Part shown: piece after piece, positions 46,758-57,532 of the stretch
Layout of the letters: the number at the start of each line of letters is the position of its first letter
How positions within the stretch are numbered: the stretch's first letter is position 1
DNA from: Vibrio fortis
GTDB lineage: Bacteria; Pseudomonadota; Gammaproteobacteria; Enterobacterales; Vibrionaceae
Direction: 5' to 3'
DNA: 64,000 bases
NCBI RefSeq assembly: GCF_000695685.1
Contig: NZ_JFFR01000025.1
Span: forward strand, 248,001 to 312,000
Program-made: the position numbers and the translations under genes
Notes under the pieces: model-generated
Seen by the model: the letters and a program-made list of their open reading frames with translations, nothing else
Database searches by the model: none
Told to the model about the DNA's origin: nothing

Positions 46758-49031
46758 TTGTTTAATACTTGGTTTTTATTGTTTTTTGCTTTGACATTAA
46801 TGTCAGCAAGCCTATGGCCTGTCATGCCCCATTGGAACTGGGCTTGGGTGATATTGCTCGTTCTATTAGCATCAACCAAGTATAGCGTTTCCCAACCTTT
46901 AAGAGGTGTTCTCTGTGGGGTGATGGTGGTTTTAATAGTCAGTAGTTTGGCAAAACAGCAAACAACTGTACTCTTTAAGTCCGGGCAGGATATTACCATA
47001 AATGCATCGGTTGTTAGCCTTTTTAGTGAAAATAGCCGAGGTTATGAAAGCGTAATTGTAGTTAGATCAATTAACGGCGATAAATTAGACAGGTGGCAAT
47101 GTGTAAAGGTCAGACTATTTACCCCTTTTCGTGTCACTCAAGGCGAAAAAATTGAACTGAGCGTCAGGATCAAACCTATCTTAGGTAAGCTCAATGAGGC
47201 TGGCTTTGATTTAGAAACCTACTCTTTCAGTCAAAAAATAGTGGCTCATGCTTCCTATCAGTCTGGTACGCGATATCGTATTCAATCTACCTCATCTTGG
47301 CGCGCTATTTGGTTTGATCAAATAACGCGAAACCTTGACTCATTATCGAACCGAGATTTAATCGTCGCGTTAACTTTTGGCTATCGAGACTTCATATCAC
47401 GACAAAGATGGTCAGAGCTTAAAAGCAGCGGTTTAATTCATTTAGTCGCGATTTCGGGCTTGCACATTGGTATGGCCTTTGGCATCGGCTATCAGTTAGG
47501 GCGTGGTATACGATGTATAACACCGATGATGACTTGGGCCCCTTTTGTTGCAGGCTTAAATATAGCACTTGTCTATAGTTGGTTCTCTGGCTTTACATTA
47601 CCAACGGTAAGGGCGTTAGTAATGTGTTGTTTAGGGGCCTATTTTATTTGGCAGGGGAGAAGCATTAGCAGTCTCAACTTTATTCTAGTGAGTGTTTGTA
47701 TTGTTCTCGTTATCTGGCCATATTCGGCACTGACTGGAAGCTTCTGGCTCTCTTTTGGCTCATTAGCGGCCGTTCTATATGCAATTTCAATGTCGAGTTC
47801 TGAACATTCTCATATTGGTTTTGTCAGCAAGCTAATCTTGACTGTCAAAGTTCAGTGTGTGCTTACACTCTTGTTGTTACCCATGACTCTTTATTTTTAC
47901 CAAGGCTTAAGTGTTGTTTCGATTTTCTATAATTTACTGATGTTGCCTTGGGTAACTTTTCTAGTTATGCCGATGCTTTTTCTAGCCTTATTTGTCCATA
48001 TCTTTGTATCTGAGCATGTGCAGGTTCTATGGGAATTTATTGATGCTCTACTCGAAGTTATTTCTATTTCATCTTCTTGGGCGACACCCTTTTGGTGGGA
48101 GATTGATGTACAGATAGCTCAATGGTTGAGCTTGGCTGTAATCATCAGTTTGTTCATCTATCGTTATTTCAGACCTTGGGTGAGCATGTCGCTACTTGTA
48201 CTAGTCAGTCTACGAGAAACAGCACCGGAAATGGCGTCTAATGAGTGGAGAGTTGATGTACTGGATGTTGGGCATGGATTAGCTGTTATCATCGAAAAAG
48301 GTGGGCGAACGCTTCTCTACGATTTAGGTAATCATTGGCAAGGTGGCTCAGTTGTCACTTCAACGTTATTGCCAATATTGCATCAAAGGTCTAATCCGCC
48401 TGTTGATGGTGTCGTATTAAGTCACCTAGACTCAGATCATGCTGGAGGTTTAGATGACCTCATTGTGTCGAAATCAGGTTTTTGGGTGCGAAGTAGCCAG
48501 GGATTGAGTGAGCAGGTTTCACCTCAAGTACACACTTGTATAGCGGGTGATGTTTGGCGTTGGCAAGGTTTGAAGTTTGATGTTCTTTGGCCGCCAAAAC
48601 TGACAAAGCGCGCATATAACCCGCATTCCTGTGTCATACGTCTGTTCGATCCGCGTAGTCAATTTTCTATGATGCTGACTGGTGATATCGAATTAGTCAG
48701 TGAGTGGATGTTGTCGAGAAAAGGTTCTGCCTTACAAAGTGACGTCATGCTTGTTCCTCATCATGGCAGCAAAACCTCATCGAGCCGCCGTTTTATTGAA
48801 TCTGTTTCACCTATATTGGCGGTAGCATCGTTAGCAAAAGGTAATCGATGGGGAATGCCTAACGGAGAGGTTGTTAAAAGATATCAGTCGATTAATGCGA
48901 AATGGTTAGATACTGGTGAAAGTGGTCAAATTACCATCAGGGTTAGTGCTGAAGACTGGAATTATCATTCGATTAGACAAGATAGAACACAGCCATGGTA
49001 TAGGCAGATGCTCAGGAAGGGAGTAGAATAG
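46758..49031 (+). CDS. comEC: DNA internalization-related competence protein ComEC/Rec2
   Basis: Inner-membrane channel that draws single-stranded DNA into the cytoplasm during natural transformation, 757 residues. It has an N-terminal OB-like domain, a competence domain with multiple membrane segments (LIHLVAISGLHIGMAF near residue 235) and a C-terminal metallo-beta-lactamase-like domain (LSHLDSDHAGGL, MLTGDIE, MLVPHHGSKTSSS). The start is TTG, with AGGAAG at 46744-46749; the next ATG is 14 codons further on. Confidence 0.92.
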   Translation: MFNTWFLLFFALTLMSASLWPVMPHWNWAWVILLVLLASTKYSVSQPLRGVLCGVMVVLIVSSLAKQQTTVLFKSGQDITINASVVSLFSENSRGYESVIVVRSINGDKLDRWQCVKVRLFTPFRVTQGEKIELSVRIKPILGKLNEAGFDLETYSFSQKIVAHASYQSGTRYRIQSTSSWRAIWFDQITRNLDSLSNRDLIVALTFGYRDFISRQRWSELKSSGLIHLVAISGLHIGMAFGIGYQLGRGIRCITPMMTWAPFVAGLNIALVYSWFSGFTLPTVRALVMCCLGAYFIWQGRSISSLNFILVSVCIVLVIWPYSALTGSFWLSFGSLAAVLYAISMSSSEHSHIGFVSKLILTVKVQCVLTLLLLPMTLYFYQGLSVVSIFYNLLMLPWVTFLVMPMLFLALFVHIFVSEHVQVLWEFIDALLEVISISSSWATPFWWEIDVQIAQWLSLAVIISLFIYRYFRPWVSMSLLVLVSLRETAPEMASNEWRVDVLDVGHGLAVIIEKGGRTLLYDLGNHWQGGSVVTSTLLPILHQRSNPPVDGVVLSHLDSDHAGGLDDLIVSKSGFWVRSSQGLSEQVSPQVHTCIAGDVWRWQGLKFDVLWPPKLTKRAYNPHSCVIRLFDPRSQFSMMLTGDIELVSEWMLSRKGSALQSDVMLVPHHGSKTSSSRRFIESVSPILAVASLAKGNRWGMPNGEVVKRYQSINAKWLDTGESGQITIRVSAEDWNYHSIRQDRTQPWYRQMLRKGVE

Positions 49032-49063
49032 ATAGATTCTTGTGAGAAAAATTAAGCGATTCC

Positions 49064-50812
49064 ATGTCTATAGAAAAAGATGAAAATACTTGGGCTACCT
49101 TCAAGCGACTTTGGACTTATATTCGATTGTATAAATCAGGGTTGGCGGTCGCGGTTGTTGCTCTAATTATTAACGCGGTTTCTGACACATATATGATCTC
49201 ATTATTGAAGCCTTTACTGGATGAAGGTTTCGGTAGCGCAGAATCAGACTTCTTACGAACTCTTCCACTTATTATTTTCGCCATGATGTTCATTCGTGGC
49301 GTCAGTGGCTTTGTATCTACCTACTGTTTAAGCTGGGTTTCCGGCAATGTGGTGATGCAAATCCGACGCAAGATATTCAATCACTTTATGCATATGCCGG
49401 TGTCGTTCTTTGATAAAGAGCAAACGGGCTCGCTGTTGTCTCGTATTACTTACGACTCTGAACAGGTATCTGCTGCAACAAGTAGAGCTCTAGTTAGTAT
49501 CGTTCGTGAGGGCGCTAGTATTATCGGCTTATTGGTGCTGATGTTTTGGAACAGTTGGCAGCTTTCATTAGTATTGTTTGCTGTAGCTCCTGTTGTTGCG
49601 TGGGCGATCAGTATCGTTTCCAAGCGATTTAGAAAAATATCGAAGAACATGCAGACCAGCATGGGGCATGTTGCATCATCTTCGGAACAGATGCTTAAGG
49701 GCCACAAAGTTGTATTAACTTACGGTGGTCAAGACGTGGAAAAAGAGCGTTTTGACAAAGTGAGCAACCAAATGCGTCAACAAACGATGAAATTGGTAAC
49801 GGCGCAGGCAGCGGCTAACCCAATTATTCAAATGATCGCATCGGTGGCGATTGTGGTCGTTCTATTCTTGGCAAGTGTAGACTCAATTAAGGCGGAGCTT
49901 ACTCCAGGTACGTTTACCGTTGTATTCTCAGCAATGTTTGGTCTGATGCGTCCGTTGAAAGCACTTACAGGTGTGACCGCAGAATTCCAACGCGGTATGG
50001 CAGCAAGCCAAACGCTGTTCAGTTTGATGGATCTAGAAACTGAGAAAAATACTGGAACGCTGCAGCCTCAGTCTGTGAAAGGCGACGTTGAAGTAAAAGA
50101 CATTACCTTTACTTACCAAGGAGCAGAAAAATCAGCCCTTGAAAATGTCAGCTTTACGATACCTAAAGGGAACACTGTTGCTCTCGTTGGGCGTTCAGGG
50201 TCGGGCAAAAGTACCATTGCCAACCTTTTCACTCGCTTCTATGACGTAGATTCTGGCTCTATCGAGCTTGATGGTCATGATATTCGTGACTACGAATTGA
50301 AAAATCTTCGTCAGCACTTTGCATTGGTTTCGCAAAATGTTCATTTGTTCAATGATACAGTGGCGAACAACATCGCTTATGCTGCAGAAGAAGAATACAC
50401 ACGAGAACAGATCGAACATGCGGCAAAACTGGCTCATGCGACTGAATTTATCGAAGGTATGGAAAATGGATTCGATACTATCATCGGTGAAAACGGTGCA
50501 AGCTTGTCAGGTGGTCAGCGTCAACGTCTAGCTATTGCTCGAGCACTGTTGAGAGATGCCCCTGTACTCATCTTAGATGAGGCAACCTCGGCTCTGGATA
50601 CTGAGTCTGAGCGTGCAATTCAATCTGCGTTAGATGAACTACAGAAAGATAAGACTGTTCTTGTGATTGCACACCGTCTATCAACCATTGAGCAAGCTGA
50701 TGAGATTCTTGTTGTTGACGATGGTCATATCGTCGAGCGTGGTGCTCATGCTGAGCTAATTCAGCATGATGGCGCCTATGCTCAACTTCACCGTATTCAG
50801 TTTGGTGAATAG
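49064..50812 (+). CDS. msbA: Lipid A export ABC transporter MsbA
   Basis: Flips core-lipid A across the inner membrane. 582 residues: six membrane segments in about 1-330, then a nucleotide-binding domain with Walker [10 protein letters not shown] near residue 376, signature LSGGQRQR, and Walker [31 protein letters not shown] is an MsbA coupling-helix sequence. It leads an msbA-lpxK-Trm112-kdsB run. Confidence 0.96.
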   Translation: MSIEKDENTWATFKRLWTYIRLYKSGLAVAVVALIINAVSDTYMISLLKPLLDEGFGSAESDFLRTLPLIIFAMMFIRGVSGFVSTYCLSWVSGNVVMQIRRKIFNHFMHMPVSFFDKEQTGSLLSRITYDSEQVSAATSRALVSIVREGASIIGLLVLMFWNSWQLSLVLFAVAPVVAWAISIVSKRFRKISKNMQTSMGHVASSSEQMLKGHKVVLTYGGQDVEKERFDKVSNQMRQQTMKLVTAQAAANPIIQMIASVAIVVVLFLASVDSIKAELTPGTFTVVFSAMFGLMRPLKALTGVTAEFQRGMAASQTLFSLMDLETEKNTGTLQPQSVKGDVEVKDITFTYQGAEKSALENVSFTIPKGNTVALVGRSGSGKSTIANLFTRFYDVDSGSIELDGHDIRDYELKNLRQHFALVSQNVHLFNDTVANNIAYAAEEEYTREQIEHAAKLAHATEFIEGMENGFDTIIGENGASLSGGQRQRLAIARALLRDAPVLILDEATSALDTESERAIQSALDELQKDKTVLVIAHRLSTIEQADEILVVDDGHIVERGAHAELIQHDGAYAQLHRIQFGE

Positions 50813-50825
50813 GGACGAGTTAAGC

Positions 50826-51833
50826 GTGGTCGAAAAGATTTGGTTTGATAATCACCCTCTAAAGTATCTGCTTTGGCCACTGTTGTGGCCATTGAGTTTA
50901 CTCTTTAATCTTATCAGTAAAAGACGCCGCCAAGCGTATCATCAAGGTACTAAAGCGAGTTATCGAGCGCCTGTACCAGTGATAGTCGTAGGAAACATTA
51001 CGGCGGGTGGCAACGGCAAAACGCCAGTAGTTGTTTGGCTAGTTGAGATGCTGCAATCTCAAGGGTATAAGCCGGGTGTTGTTTCTCGTGGCTATGGTGC
51101 AAAAGCGCCGAGTTATCCATTGGTTTTATCTGAAGATACACCTGCAGCTCACTGTGGTGATGAGCCTCGTTTGATTATGAAAAGAACGGGCGCACCTGTC
51201 GCTGTAGATCCGGTTAGAGCCAATGCAGTTAAAGCTCTGTTAGATTCTAAAGTCGACGTTATTGTCACTGATGATGGCCTTCAGCATTACGCTTTAGAAA
51301 GAGATATCGAGTTTGTGGTGGTTGATGGTGTTCGACGTTTTGGTAATGAACAAGCGATTCCGTTGGGGCCATTACGCGAACCCGTATCGCGTTTAAGTGA
51401 AGTCGATTTTATAGTGACGAATGGTGGACAACCAGAATTGAATGAGATGGCGATGTCTTTGGTACCTAATCAAGTGGTTAACCTGAAGACTGGAGAAAGG
51501 ATCTCCCTAGAAGCACTGACAAAATTGGTCGCATTTGCAGGAATTGGCCATCCACCACGTTTCTTCAAAACGCTGGAAGACCTTGGTGCTGACGTGGTTC
51601 ATACTCAAGGTTTCGCTGATCATAAAGATTTTGACCAAGATGAGTTATTCGCTCTTGCTGAAAGGGGGGAGAACATCATAATGACAGAAAAAGATGCTGT
51701 GAAATGTGAAGGTTATGCGCAAGATAATTGGTGGTATCTGCCTGTTTCTGCGCAATTTGACCAAGCATCACAAAACAAAGTTATGCAAAAAATTAAAGAG
51801 GTTATGGAATACTATGGATCACCGTCTACTTGA
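50826..51833 (+). CDS. lpxK: Tetraacyldisaccharide 4'-kinase
   Basis: Phosphorylates the lipid A precursor at the 4' position, on the inner membrane. 335 residues with an N-terminal hydrophobic helix ([19 protein letters not shown]) and a P loop [12 protein letters not shown] near residue 60. The start is GTG at 50826, 13 bases after the msbA stop, and reproduces the [13 protein letters not shown] terminus of Vibrio LpxK. The end overlaps the next gene. Confidence 0.95.
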   Translation: MVEKIWFDNHPLKYLLWPLLWPLSLLFNLISKRRRQAYHQGTKASYRAPVPVIVVGNITAGGNGKTPVVVWLVEMLQSQGYKPGVVSRGYGAKAPSYPLVLSEDTPAAHCGDEPRLIMKRTGAPVAVDPVRANAVKALLDSKVDVIVTDDGLQHYALERDIEFVVVDGVRRFGNEQAIPLGPLREPVSRLSEVDFIVTNGGQPELNEMAMSLVPNQVVNLKTGERISLEALTKLVAFAGIGHPPRFFKTLEDLGADVVHTQGFADHKDFDQDELFALAERGENIIMTEKDAVKCEGYAQDNWWYLPVSAQFDQASQNKVMQKIKEVMEYYGSPST

Positions 51834-51993
51834 AATCGTTGCTTGCCCTGTGTGTAAAGGTAAATTAACTTTTGATAAAGATAAGCAAGAACTGATTTGT
51901 AAACTTGATCGCCTTGCATACCCAATTAAAGAGGGTATTCCTGTGCTTCTTGAGCCAGAAGCACGCACAATCTCAATGGATGAGGGCAAATAA
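51814..51993 (+). CDS. Trm112 family protein (YcaR)
   Basis: A 59-residue zinc-ribbon-like protein starting [20 protein letters not shown], with the CPxCKG knuckle and the [12 protein letters not shown] tail. In E. coli ycaR lies between lpxK and kdsB, as here. It overlaps lpxK by 20 bases and kdsB by one base. Trm112 proteins are methyltransferase activators in eukaryotes; the role of the bacterial short form is unclear. Confidence 0.93.
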   Translation: MDHRLLEIVACPVCKGKLTFDKDKQELICKLDRLAYPIKEGIPVLLEPEARTISMDEGK

Positions 51994-52739
51994 TGTCATT
52001 TACGGTTGTCATCCCGGCTCGTTATCAATCGAGCCGCTTACCTGGAAAGCCGTTAGCTGATATTGGCGGCAAGCCAATGATTCAATGGGTTTATGAGCAA
52101 TCCGTGAAAGCTGGTGCAGATAAAGTCGTTATCGCGACCGACGATGCTCGAGTTGAAAAGGCAGCGAAAGCATTTGGTGCAGACGTTTGTATGACCTCAC
52201 CTAAGCATGAATCTGGAACAGAGCGTCTTGCTGAAGTGATCGAGGTAATGAATATCCCTGACGACCATATTATTGTGAATGTACAAGGGGATGAACCGCT
52301 TATTCCACCTGCAATTATTAATCAGGTAGCGAATAACCTAGCAAACAGCACAGCGCCGATGGCTACACTTGGTGTAGAAATCTCTCACGTTGATGAGGTG
52401 TTTAACCCCAATGCTGTAAAAGTCGTGACGGATAAAGACGGGTATGCGTTGTACTTTAGCCGTGCCACGATTCCTTGGGATCGTGACGCTTACGCTAACA
52501 ACGGTACTGCTGCAGAATCTCCACTACTTCGTCATATCGGTATTTACGCTTACCGAGCGGGTTTCATCAACACCTACATCAACTGGGAACCAAGTACACT
52601 TGAGCGTATAGAGTGTTTAGAACAGCTACGTGTACTTTGGTATGGAGAAAAAATCCATGTTGATATTGCCGCAGAAGCGCCTGCTGCCGGTGTCGATACG
52701 CCTGAAGATCTCGAAGCTGTGAGAGCGATTATTGGATAA
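51993..52739 (+). CDS. kdsB: CMP-KDO synthetase
   Basis: 3-deoxy-manno-octulosonate cytidylyltransferase; activates KDO for the LPS inner core. 248 residues. The nucleotide-binding start [28 protein letters not shown] and [14 protein letters not shown] are diagnostic. ATG overlaps the preceding stop (TAATG). A terminator follows at 52775-52803. Confidence 0.97.
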   Translation: MSFTVVIPARYQSSRLPGKPLADIGGKPMIQWVYEQSVKAGADKVVIATDDARVEKAAKAFGADVCMTSPKHESGTERLAEVIEVMNIPDDHIIVNVQGDEPLIPPAIINQVANNLANSTAPMATLGVEISHVDEVFNPNAVKVVTDKDGYALYFSRATIPWDRDAYANNGTAAESPLLRHIGIYAYRAGFINTYINWEPSTLERIECLEQLRVLWYGEKIHVDIAAEAPAAGVDTPEDLEAVRAIIG

Positions 52740-52774
52740 CGTATCCTCTCTAAAACGCAACTTTAAGCCTTATG

Positions 52775-52803
52775 AAAGCCTCGCAGATTCGCGGGGCTTT
52801 TTC
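52775..52803 (+). terminator. Terminator of the msbA-kdsB run
   Basis: AAAGCC-T-CGC pairs with GCG-G-GGCTTT around a short loop and ends in a five-base T tract. Confidence 0.8.
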
Positions 52804-52916
52804 ATTAAAGTTGCTACAAACATACCTGTTAAACAGAGGAATTTATAAATACTTCGTTATCTCAGCTTCACTGGGATTAATGTGAGATTTACCTCGCCCC
52901 GACACTGATTTTTCTC

Positions 52917-52922
52917 TATAAT
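52917..52922 (+). promoter_or_regulatory. -10 box of the cmk promoter
   Basis: A consensus TATAAT lies 70 bases upstream of the cmk ATG; the -35 region is weak. The gap between kdsB and cmk has no gene. Confidence 0.5.
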
Positions 52923-52992
52923 ATGCCGCCTGTTAACGCAGTTGTATTATGCGAGTGCGGAATAAAACTTACGAAGAAACGTGGAGTAAAAC

Positions 52993-53673
52993 ATGCCTTC
53001 TCAAAGCCCAGTGATTACGGTTGATGGCCCAAGTGGTGCAGGTAAGGGTACCCTATGTATGTTACTAGCTGAAAAGCTAGGTTTTCACTTACTAGACTCG
53101 GGTGCTATCTATCGCGTGCTTGCATTAGCTGCAATCCATCATGGTGTAGACACAGAGTCTGAAGACGCTTTAGTTCCTTTAGCAACGCATTTAGACGTTC
53201 AGTTTATTGCTGAGGGTGAATTGGTAAAAGTGATTCTTGAAGGCGAAGATGTCTCTGGCGAGCTTCGTAAAGAAGAGACAGGTATGGCGGCTTCAAAAGT
53301 TGCTGCACTGCCTCGCGTACGTGAAGCACTGCTGCGTCGTCAACGTGCCTTCAGCGCTGCGCCGGGGCTTGTTGCGGACGGTCGTGACATGGGTACTGTC
53401 GTATTCACCAATGCTGAAGCGAAAATTTTCCTTGATGCGAGTGCAGAAGAGCGTGCGAATCGCCGCCTTAAACAGTTGCAAGGCAAGGGCTTAGATGTTA
53501 AATTTGACGACCTTTTGAGCGAGATCCAAGAGCGAGACGACCGAGATCGTAATCGCCCAGTAGCGCCACTGCGCCCTGCTGAGGATGCGCTTGTGCTGGA
53601 TTCCACCTCAATGAATATTGAGCAGGTGGTAGAAAAAGCACTACACTATATTGAATCGAAACTGGCTGGGTAA
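52993..53673 (+). CDS. cmk: Cytidylate kinase
   Basis: Phosphorylates CMP and dCMP. 226 residues with P loop [13 protein letters not shown] at 8-20 and the [10 protein letters not shown] motif near residue 127. The CMP-binding insert lies in the [22 protein letters not shown] region. Upstream of rpsA as in E. coli, with a 107-base leader between them. Confidence 0.96.
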   Translation: MPSQSPVITVDGPSGAGKGTLCMLLAEKLGFHLLDSGAIYRVLALAAIHHGVDTESEDALVPLATHLDVQFIAEGELVKVILEGEDVSGELRKEETGMAASKVAALPRVREALLRRQRAFSAAPGLVADGRDMGTVVFTNAEAKIFLDASAEERANRRLKQLQGKGLDVKFDDLLSEIQERDDRDRNRPVAPLRPAEDALVLDSTSMNIEQVVEKALHYIESKLAG

Positions 53674-53780
53674 CTTTTACCGAGCCGGCAAGAACGTTGG
53701 TTGCAAGGATGATAACCGGCGAATTTATCAACCCCATGCGGTAGGATACCCATGGACGTTTAATTATTGAAGATTAAATA
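53674..53780 (+). promoter_or_regulatory. rpsA leader without a canonical Shine-Dalgarno
   Basis: Between cmk and rpsA no AGGAG-type site is found; only GAAG at about 53768 lies near the ATG. E. coli rpsA also lacks a strong site and is translationally autoregulated by S1, so the same mechanism is inferred here. Confidence 0.45.
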
Positions 53781-55451
53781 ATGACTGAATCTTTTGCTCA
53801 ACTCTTTGAAGAGTTTCTAAACGAAACAGAATTCCAACAAGGCAGCATCGTTAAAGGTACTGTAGTAGCTATCGAGAACGGTTTCGTTCTTGTTGACGCT
53901 GGTCTTAAGTCTGAATCTGCTATCCCTGCTGAACAGTTCAAGAACGCTGCTGGCGAACTTGAAGTTGAAGTTGGCGCTGAAGTAGACGTAGCTCTAGACG
54001 CTGTTGAAGACGGTTTCGGTGAGACTCAACTTTCTCGTGAGAAAGCTAAGCGTCACGAAGCTTGGATCGTTCTTGAGAAAGCTTGCGAAGAAGCTGAAAC
54101 TGTTGTTGGTATCATCAACGGTAAAGTTAAAGGCGGTTTCACTGTTGAACTAAACGGTATCCGTGCTTTCCTTCCTGGTTCTCTAGTAGACGTACGTCCT
54201 ATCCGTGACACTGCTCACCTAGAAAACAAAGAGCTAGAGTTCAAAGTAATCAAGCTAGACCAGAAGCGTAACAACGTTGTTGTTTCTCGTCGTGCTGTTA
54301 TCGAATCTGAGAACAGCGTTGAGCGTGACGAACTTCTTGAAACTCTACAAGAAGGTACTGAAGTTAAAGGTATCGTTAAGAACCTTACTGACTACGGTGC
54401 ATTCGTTGACCTTGGCGGTGTTGATGGTCTTCTACATATCACAGATATGGCTTGGAAGCGCGTTAAGCACCCATCTGAGATCGTTAACGTTGGTGACGAA
54501 ATCCTAGTTAAAGTTCTTAAGTTCGACCGTGAGCGTACTCGCGTATCACTAGGTCTTAAGCAACTAGGCGAAGATCCATGGGTAGCAATCGCTAAGCGTT
54601 ACCCAGAAGGTCACAAGCTTTCTGGTCGTGTTACTAACCTAACTGACTACGGCTGCTTCGTTGAAATCGAAGAAGGCGTTGAAGGTCTAGTACACGTTTC
54701 TGAAATGGATTGGACTAACAAGAACATCCACCCATCTAAAGTTGTTAATGTTGGCGACGAAGTTGAGGTTATGGTTCTTGATATCGACGAAGAACGTCGT
54801 CGTATCTCTCTAGGTCTGAAACAGTGTAAAGCTAACCCATGGCAGTCATTTGCAGAAATGCAAGCTAAGGGCGACAAAGTTACTGGTAAGATCAAGTCTA
54901 TCACTGACTTTGGTATCTTCATCGGTCTTGAAGGCGGTATCGACGGTCTAGTACACCTATCTGACATTTCTTGGAATGTTGCTGGTGAAGAAGCTGTACG
55001 TGAGTACAAGAAAGGCGACGAAATCTCAGCAGTTGTTCTTGCAGTAGATGCAGAGCGTGAGCGTATTTCTCTTGGCGTTAAGCAAATGGAAAACGACCCG
55101 TTCAACGCATACGTTGCTGACAACAAGAAAGGCGTTCTAGTAAACGGTACTGTAACTGCAGTAGACGCGAAAGGTGCAACTATCGAGCTTGTTGAAGGCG
55201 TAGAAGGTTACATCCGTGCTTCTGAAGTTTCTCGTGACCGCGTTGAAGATGCGTCTCTAATCCTAAGCGTTGGTGACAGCGTTGAAGCGAAGTTCACAGG
55301 TGTTGACCGTAAGAACCGCGTAATCAACCTATCTATCAAAGCTAAAGATGAAGCTGAAGAGCAAGAAGCAATGGCTTCACTGAACAAGTCTGACGAAGGC
55401 GCGTTCGGTAACGCAATGGCAGATGCATTCAAAGCTGCTAAAGGCGAATAA
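53781..55451 (+). CDS. rpsA: 30S ribosomal protein S1
   Basis: The largest ribosomal protein; it binds mRNA leaders and unfolds structure at initiation. 556 residues, the six-S1-domain length of gammaproteobacteria. Repeats can be seen at [85 protein letters not shown] and [18 protein letters not shown]. Codon use is strongly biased, as for highly expressed genes. Confidence 0.98.
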   Translation: MTESFAQLFEEFLNETEFQQGSIVKGTVVAIENGFVLVDAGLKSESAIPAEQFKNAAGELEVEVGAEVDVALDAVEDGFGETQLSREKAKRHEAWIVLEKACEEAETVVGIINGKVKGGFTVELNGIRAFLPGSLVDVRPIRDTAHLENKELEFKVIKLDQKRNNVVVSRRAVIESENSVERDELLETLQEGTEVKGIVKNLTDYGAFVDLGGVDGLLHITDMAWKRVKHPSEIVNVGDEILVKVLKFDRERTRVSLGLKQLGEDPWVAIAKRYPEGHKLSGRVTNLTDYGCFVEIEEGVEGLVHVSEMDWTNKNIHPSKVVNVGDEVEVMVLDIDEERRRISLGLKQCKANPWQSFAEMQAKGDKVTGKIKSITDFGIFIGLEGGIDGLVHLSDISWNVAGEEAVREYKKGDEISAVVLAVDAERERISLGVKQMENDPFNAYVADNKKGVLVNGTVTAVDAKGATIELVEGVEGYIRASEVSRDRVEDASLILSVGDSVEAKFTGVDRKNRVINLSIKAKDEAEEQEAMASLNKSDEGAFGNAMADAFKAAKGE

Positions 55452-55469
55452 TTTAATTTTTCGCTAAGA

Positions 55470-55496
55470 AAGGGACCTTTGGGTCCCTTTTTTTTT
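55470..55496 (+). terminator. Terminator of rpsA
   Basis: AAAGGGACC/GGTCCCTTT around TTTG is followed by a run of eight T residues. Confidence 0.93.
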
Positions 55497-55522
55497 GCTT
55501 ATTTTTCCGATAGGTCTATAAT
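55495..55522 (+). promoter_or_regulatory. Promoter of ihfB overlapping the rpsA terminator
   Basis: TTGCTT (-35) is formed by the end of the rpsA T tract; TATAAT follows 16 bases later, 30 bases before the ihfB ATG. Confidence 0.7.
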
Positions 55523-55551
55523 TTCTAAAAAGAAAACCAACGAGGGTAACT

Positions 55552-55836
55552 ATGACTAAGTCTGAATTAATTGAAAGACTATGCGCTGAGCAAACGCATC
55601 TTTCTGCAAAAGAAATTGAAGACGCTGTAAAAGACATTTTAGAGCACATGGCTTCAACATTGGAAAGTGGTGATCGAATCGAAATCCGTGGTTTTGGTAG
55701 CTTCTCGCTGCACTACCGTGAGCCTCGCGTTGGCCGTAATCCAAAAACCGGTGACAAAGTAGAGTTGGATGGTAAATACGTTCCTCACTTCAAACCAGGT
55801 AAAGAGCTACGCGAACGAGTAAATACAGGAATGTAG
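55552..55836 (+). CDS. ihfB: Integration host factor subunit beta
   Basis: Half of the IHF heterodimer that bends DNA at specific sites. 94 residues: [33 protein letters not shown] at the N terminus, then the beta-arm region [27 protein letters not shown] with the conserved intercalating proline. GAGGG lies upstream. The rpsA-ihfB order is the usual one. Confidence 0.97.
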   Translation: MTKSELIERLCAEQTHLSAKEIEDAVKDILEHMASTLESGDRIEIRGFGSFSLHYREPRVGRNPKTGDKVELDGKYVPHFKPGKELRERVNTGM

Positions 55837-55855
55837 ATTACTTATCGGAATTTTG

Positions 55856-55889
55856 AAAAGCGGCATACTACAATGTATGCCGCTTTTTT
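55856..55889 (+). terminator. Terminator of ihfB
   Basis: AGCGGCATAC/GTATGCCGCT followed by TTTTTT, 20 bases after the stop. Confidence 0.93.
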
Positions 55890-55964
55890 ATGACCATAAT
55901 ATGGTGGTCTGATAAGTAATTTTCCTGCATAATCGTACTGCTAATTAACCAATGAGTGATGAAT

Positions 55965-56237
55965 ATGAAAATTATAAAAATAGTCGCTGTTATTGCACTT
56001 TTCCTAATTGCACTGGCTTTAGGCTCTCAAAACCAAACTATCGTGAACTTCAATTATCTGCTTGCCCAGGGGGACTTCCACCTATCTACATTACTTGGTG
56101 TAGTGTTTGTATCGGGTTTTGTTCTAGCATGGATTGTGTTTGGTAGCATGCACATGAAATCTCAGCTACAGATCCACCGTTTAAAGAAAAAGCTAAACAA
56201 GCAATCAAAGCAAGTCGCTGTAGAATCAAAAGCTTGA
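55965..56237 (+). CDS. lapA: LapA family protein (DUF1049)
   Basis: A small inner-membrane protein that partners LapB in regulating LPS synthesis. 90 residues: two membrane segments (about 3-20 and 43-63) and a basic coiled tail RLKKKLNKQSKQ. The NFNYLLAQGDFHLSTLLGVVF block is characteristic. The ATG at 55965 has GAG eight bases upstream; alternatives at 55956 (GTG) and 55959 (ATG) are poorly spaced. It is paired with lapB. Confidence 0.9.
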   Translation: MKIIKIVAVIALFLIALALGSQNQTIVNFNYLLAQGDFHLSTLLGVVFVSGFVLAWIVFGSMHMKSQLQIHRLKKKLNKQSKQVAVESKA

Positions 56238-56260
56238 TAGCTGAGAAAGGCTAATACTGA

Positions 56261-57436
56261 ATGTTAGAGTTACTGTTCTTACTTTTACCCATTGCTGCTG
56301 CTTACGGCTGGTATATGGGTAATCGTAATGCTCAGCAAGAAAAGCAAAAGCAATCTCATCAGATATCTCGTCAGTATGTGACAGGTCTGAACCTACTTTT
56401 GTCAGATCAGTCGGATAAAGCGGTTGACCACTTTATTGAACTGCTTCAAGTTGATAACGAAACGATAGATACGCACCTCGCGTTAGGTAACCTATTTCGT
56501 TCTCGAGGAGAGGTTGATCGCGCTATTCGTATCCACCAAAATCTTATTTCCCGCTCCGGTCTTACGATTGACCAAAAAAATCTCGCACTACAGCAACTCG
56601 CAAAAGACTATATGGCATCGGGCTTTTTAGACCGAGCAGAGAAAATCTTTGAGCAACTCGTCGATGAGCCAGACCATAAAGAGAGTGCACTTCAACAACT
56701 GGTTTCTATCTATCAACAAACCCGAGAATGGAATAAAGCCATTCAATACGGTAATGTGCTAATCAAAATCAGTAAGAAGAAGCTTAAGATGCGTGCCACG
56801 GTTGCTCATTTCTGGTGCGAAATGGCAATGCAGGAGCAAGCCGAAGGTAACAAGTCCAAAGCGATACAGCACTTTAAGAAAGCACTCAATGAAGATCCTA
56901 AGTGCGTCAGAGCCAGCATAGCATTGTCCAAAATTCATCTGGCTAATGAAGAATATAAGAAAGCGATAGAATATCTTGAATCTGTTGTTGATCAAGACAT
57001 CGACTTTATTAGTGAAGTACTTCCAACTTTAGCTGACTGTTATCACCACTTGGGGCAGGAAGCTCAGCTTGTCGAATTCCTTAAAGTGTGTATTCAGAAA
57101 AAAGCAGGCGTGTCAGCTGAGTTAATGTTGGCCCAGCTAGTTGCACAGCATGAAGATATCGGCTCTGCTCAGGAGCTTTTGACCAAACAACTTCTTAAAA
57201 ACCCAACGATGAAAGGCTTCTATCGATTGATTGATTATCATATTGCAGAAGCTGAAGAGGGGCGAGCTAAGAACAGCTTAACCACGTTACAATCTATGGT
57301 TGGTGAACAACTGAAAATGAAGCCTCACTACCGTTGTAGGAAGTGTGGTTTCTCGACCCACTCACTATATTGGCACTGTCCTTCGTGTAAGGGGTGGGGG
57401 ACGATCAAGCCGATCCGTGGCCTTGATGGTGAATAA
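56261..57436 (+). CDS. lapB: Lipopolysaccharide assembly protein LapB
   Basis: An inner-membrane-anchored TPR protein (YciM) that guides FtsH to degrade LpxC and couples LPS synthesis to export. 391 residues. An N-terminal membrane helix (MLELLFLLLPIAAAYGWYMG) is followed by tetratricopeptide repeats (about 40-340). A C-terminal rubredoxin-like zinc site consists of CRKCGF near residue 359 and CPSCKGW near 373. Gene order lapA-lapB-pyrF is as in E. coli. Confidence 0.95.
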   Translation: MLELLFLLLPIAAAYGWYMGNRNAQQEKQKQSHQISRQYVTGLNLLLSDQSDKAVDHFIELLQVDNETIDTHLALGNLFRSRGEVDRAIRIHQNLISRSGLTIDQKNLALQQLAKDYMASGFLDRAEKIFEQLVDEPDHKESALQQLVSIYQQTREWNKAIQYGNVLIKISKKKLKMRATVAHFWCEMAMQEQAEGNKSKAIQHFKKALNEDPKCVRASIALSKIHLANEEYKKAIEYLESVVDQDIDFISEVLPTLADCYHHLGQEAQLVEFLKVCIQKKAGVSAELMLAQLVAQHEDIGSAQELLTKQLLKNPTMKGFYRLIDYHIAEAEEGRAKNSLTTLQSMVGEQLKMKPHYRCRKCGFSTHSLYWHCPSCKGWGTIKPIRGLDGE

Positions 57437-57468
57437 ATTTATGGTCAATGTTAGACCAAATTAAATAG

Positions 57469-57491
57469 TGCAGCTTTCGGGCTGCATTTTT
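57469..57491 (+). terminator. Terminator between lapB and pyrF
   Basis: TGCAGC/GCTGCA around TTTCGG is followed by TTTTT, 33 bases after the lapB stop. Confidence 0.8.
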
Positions 57492-57532
57492 ATGAGTAAA
57501 ATTTAAGACAATAAACTGCGTTAGGAGATGAA

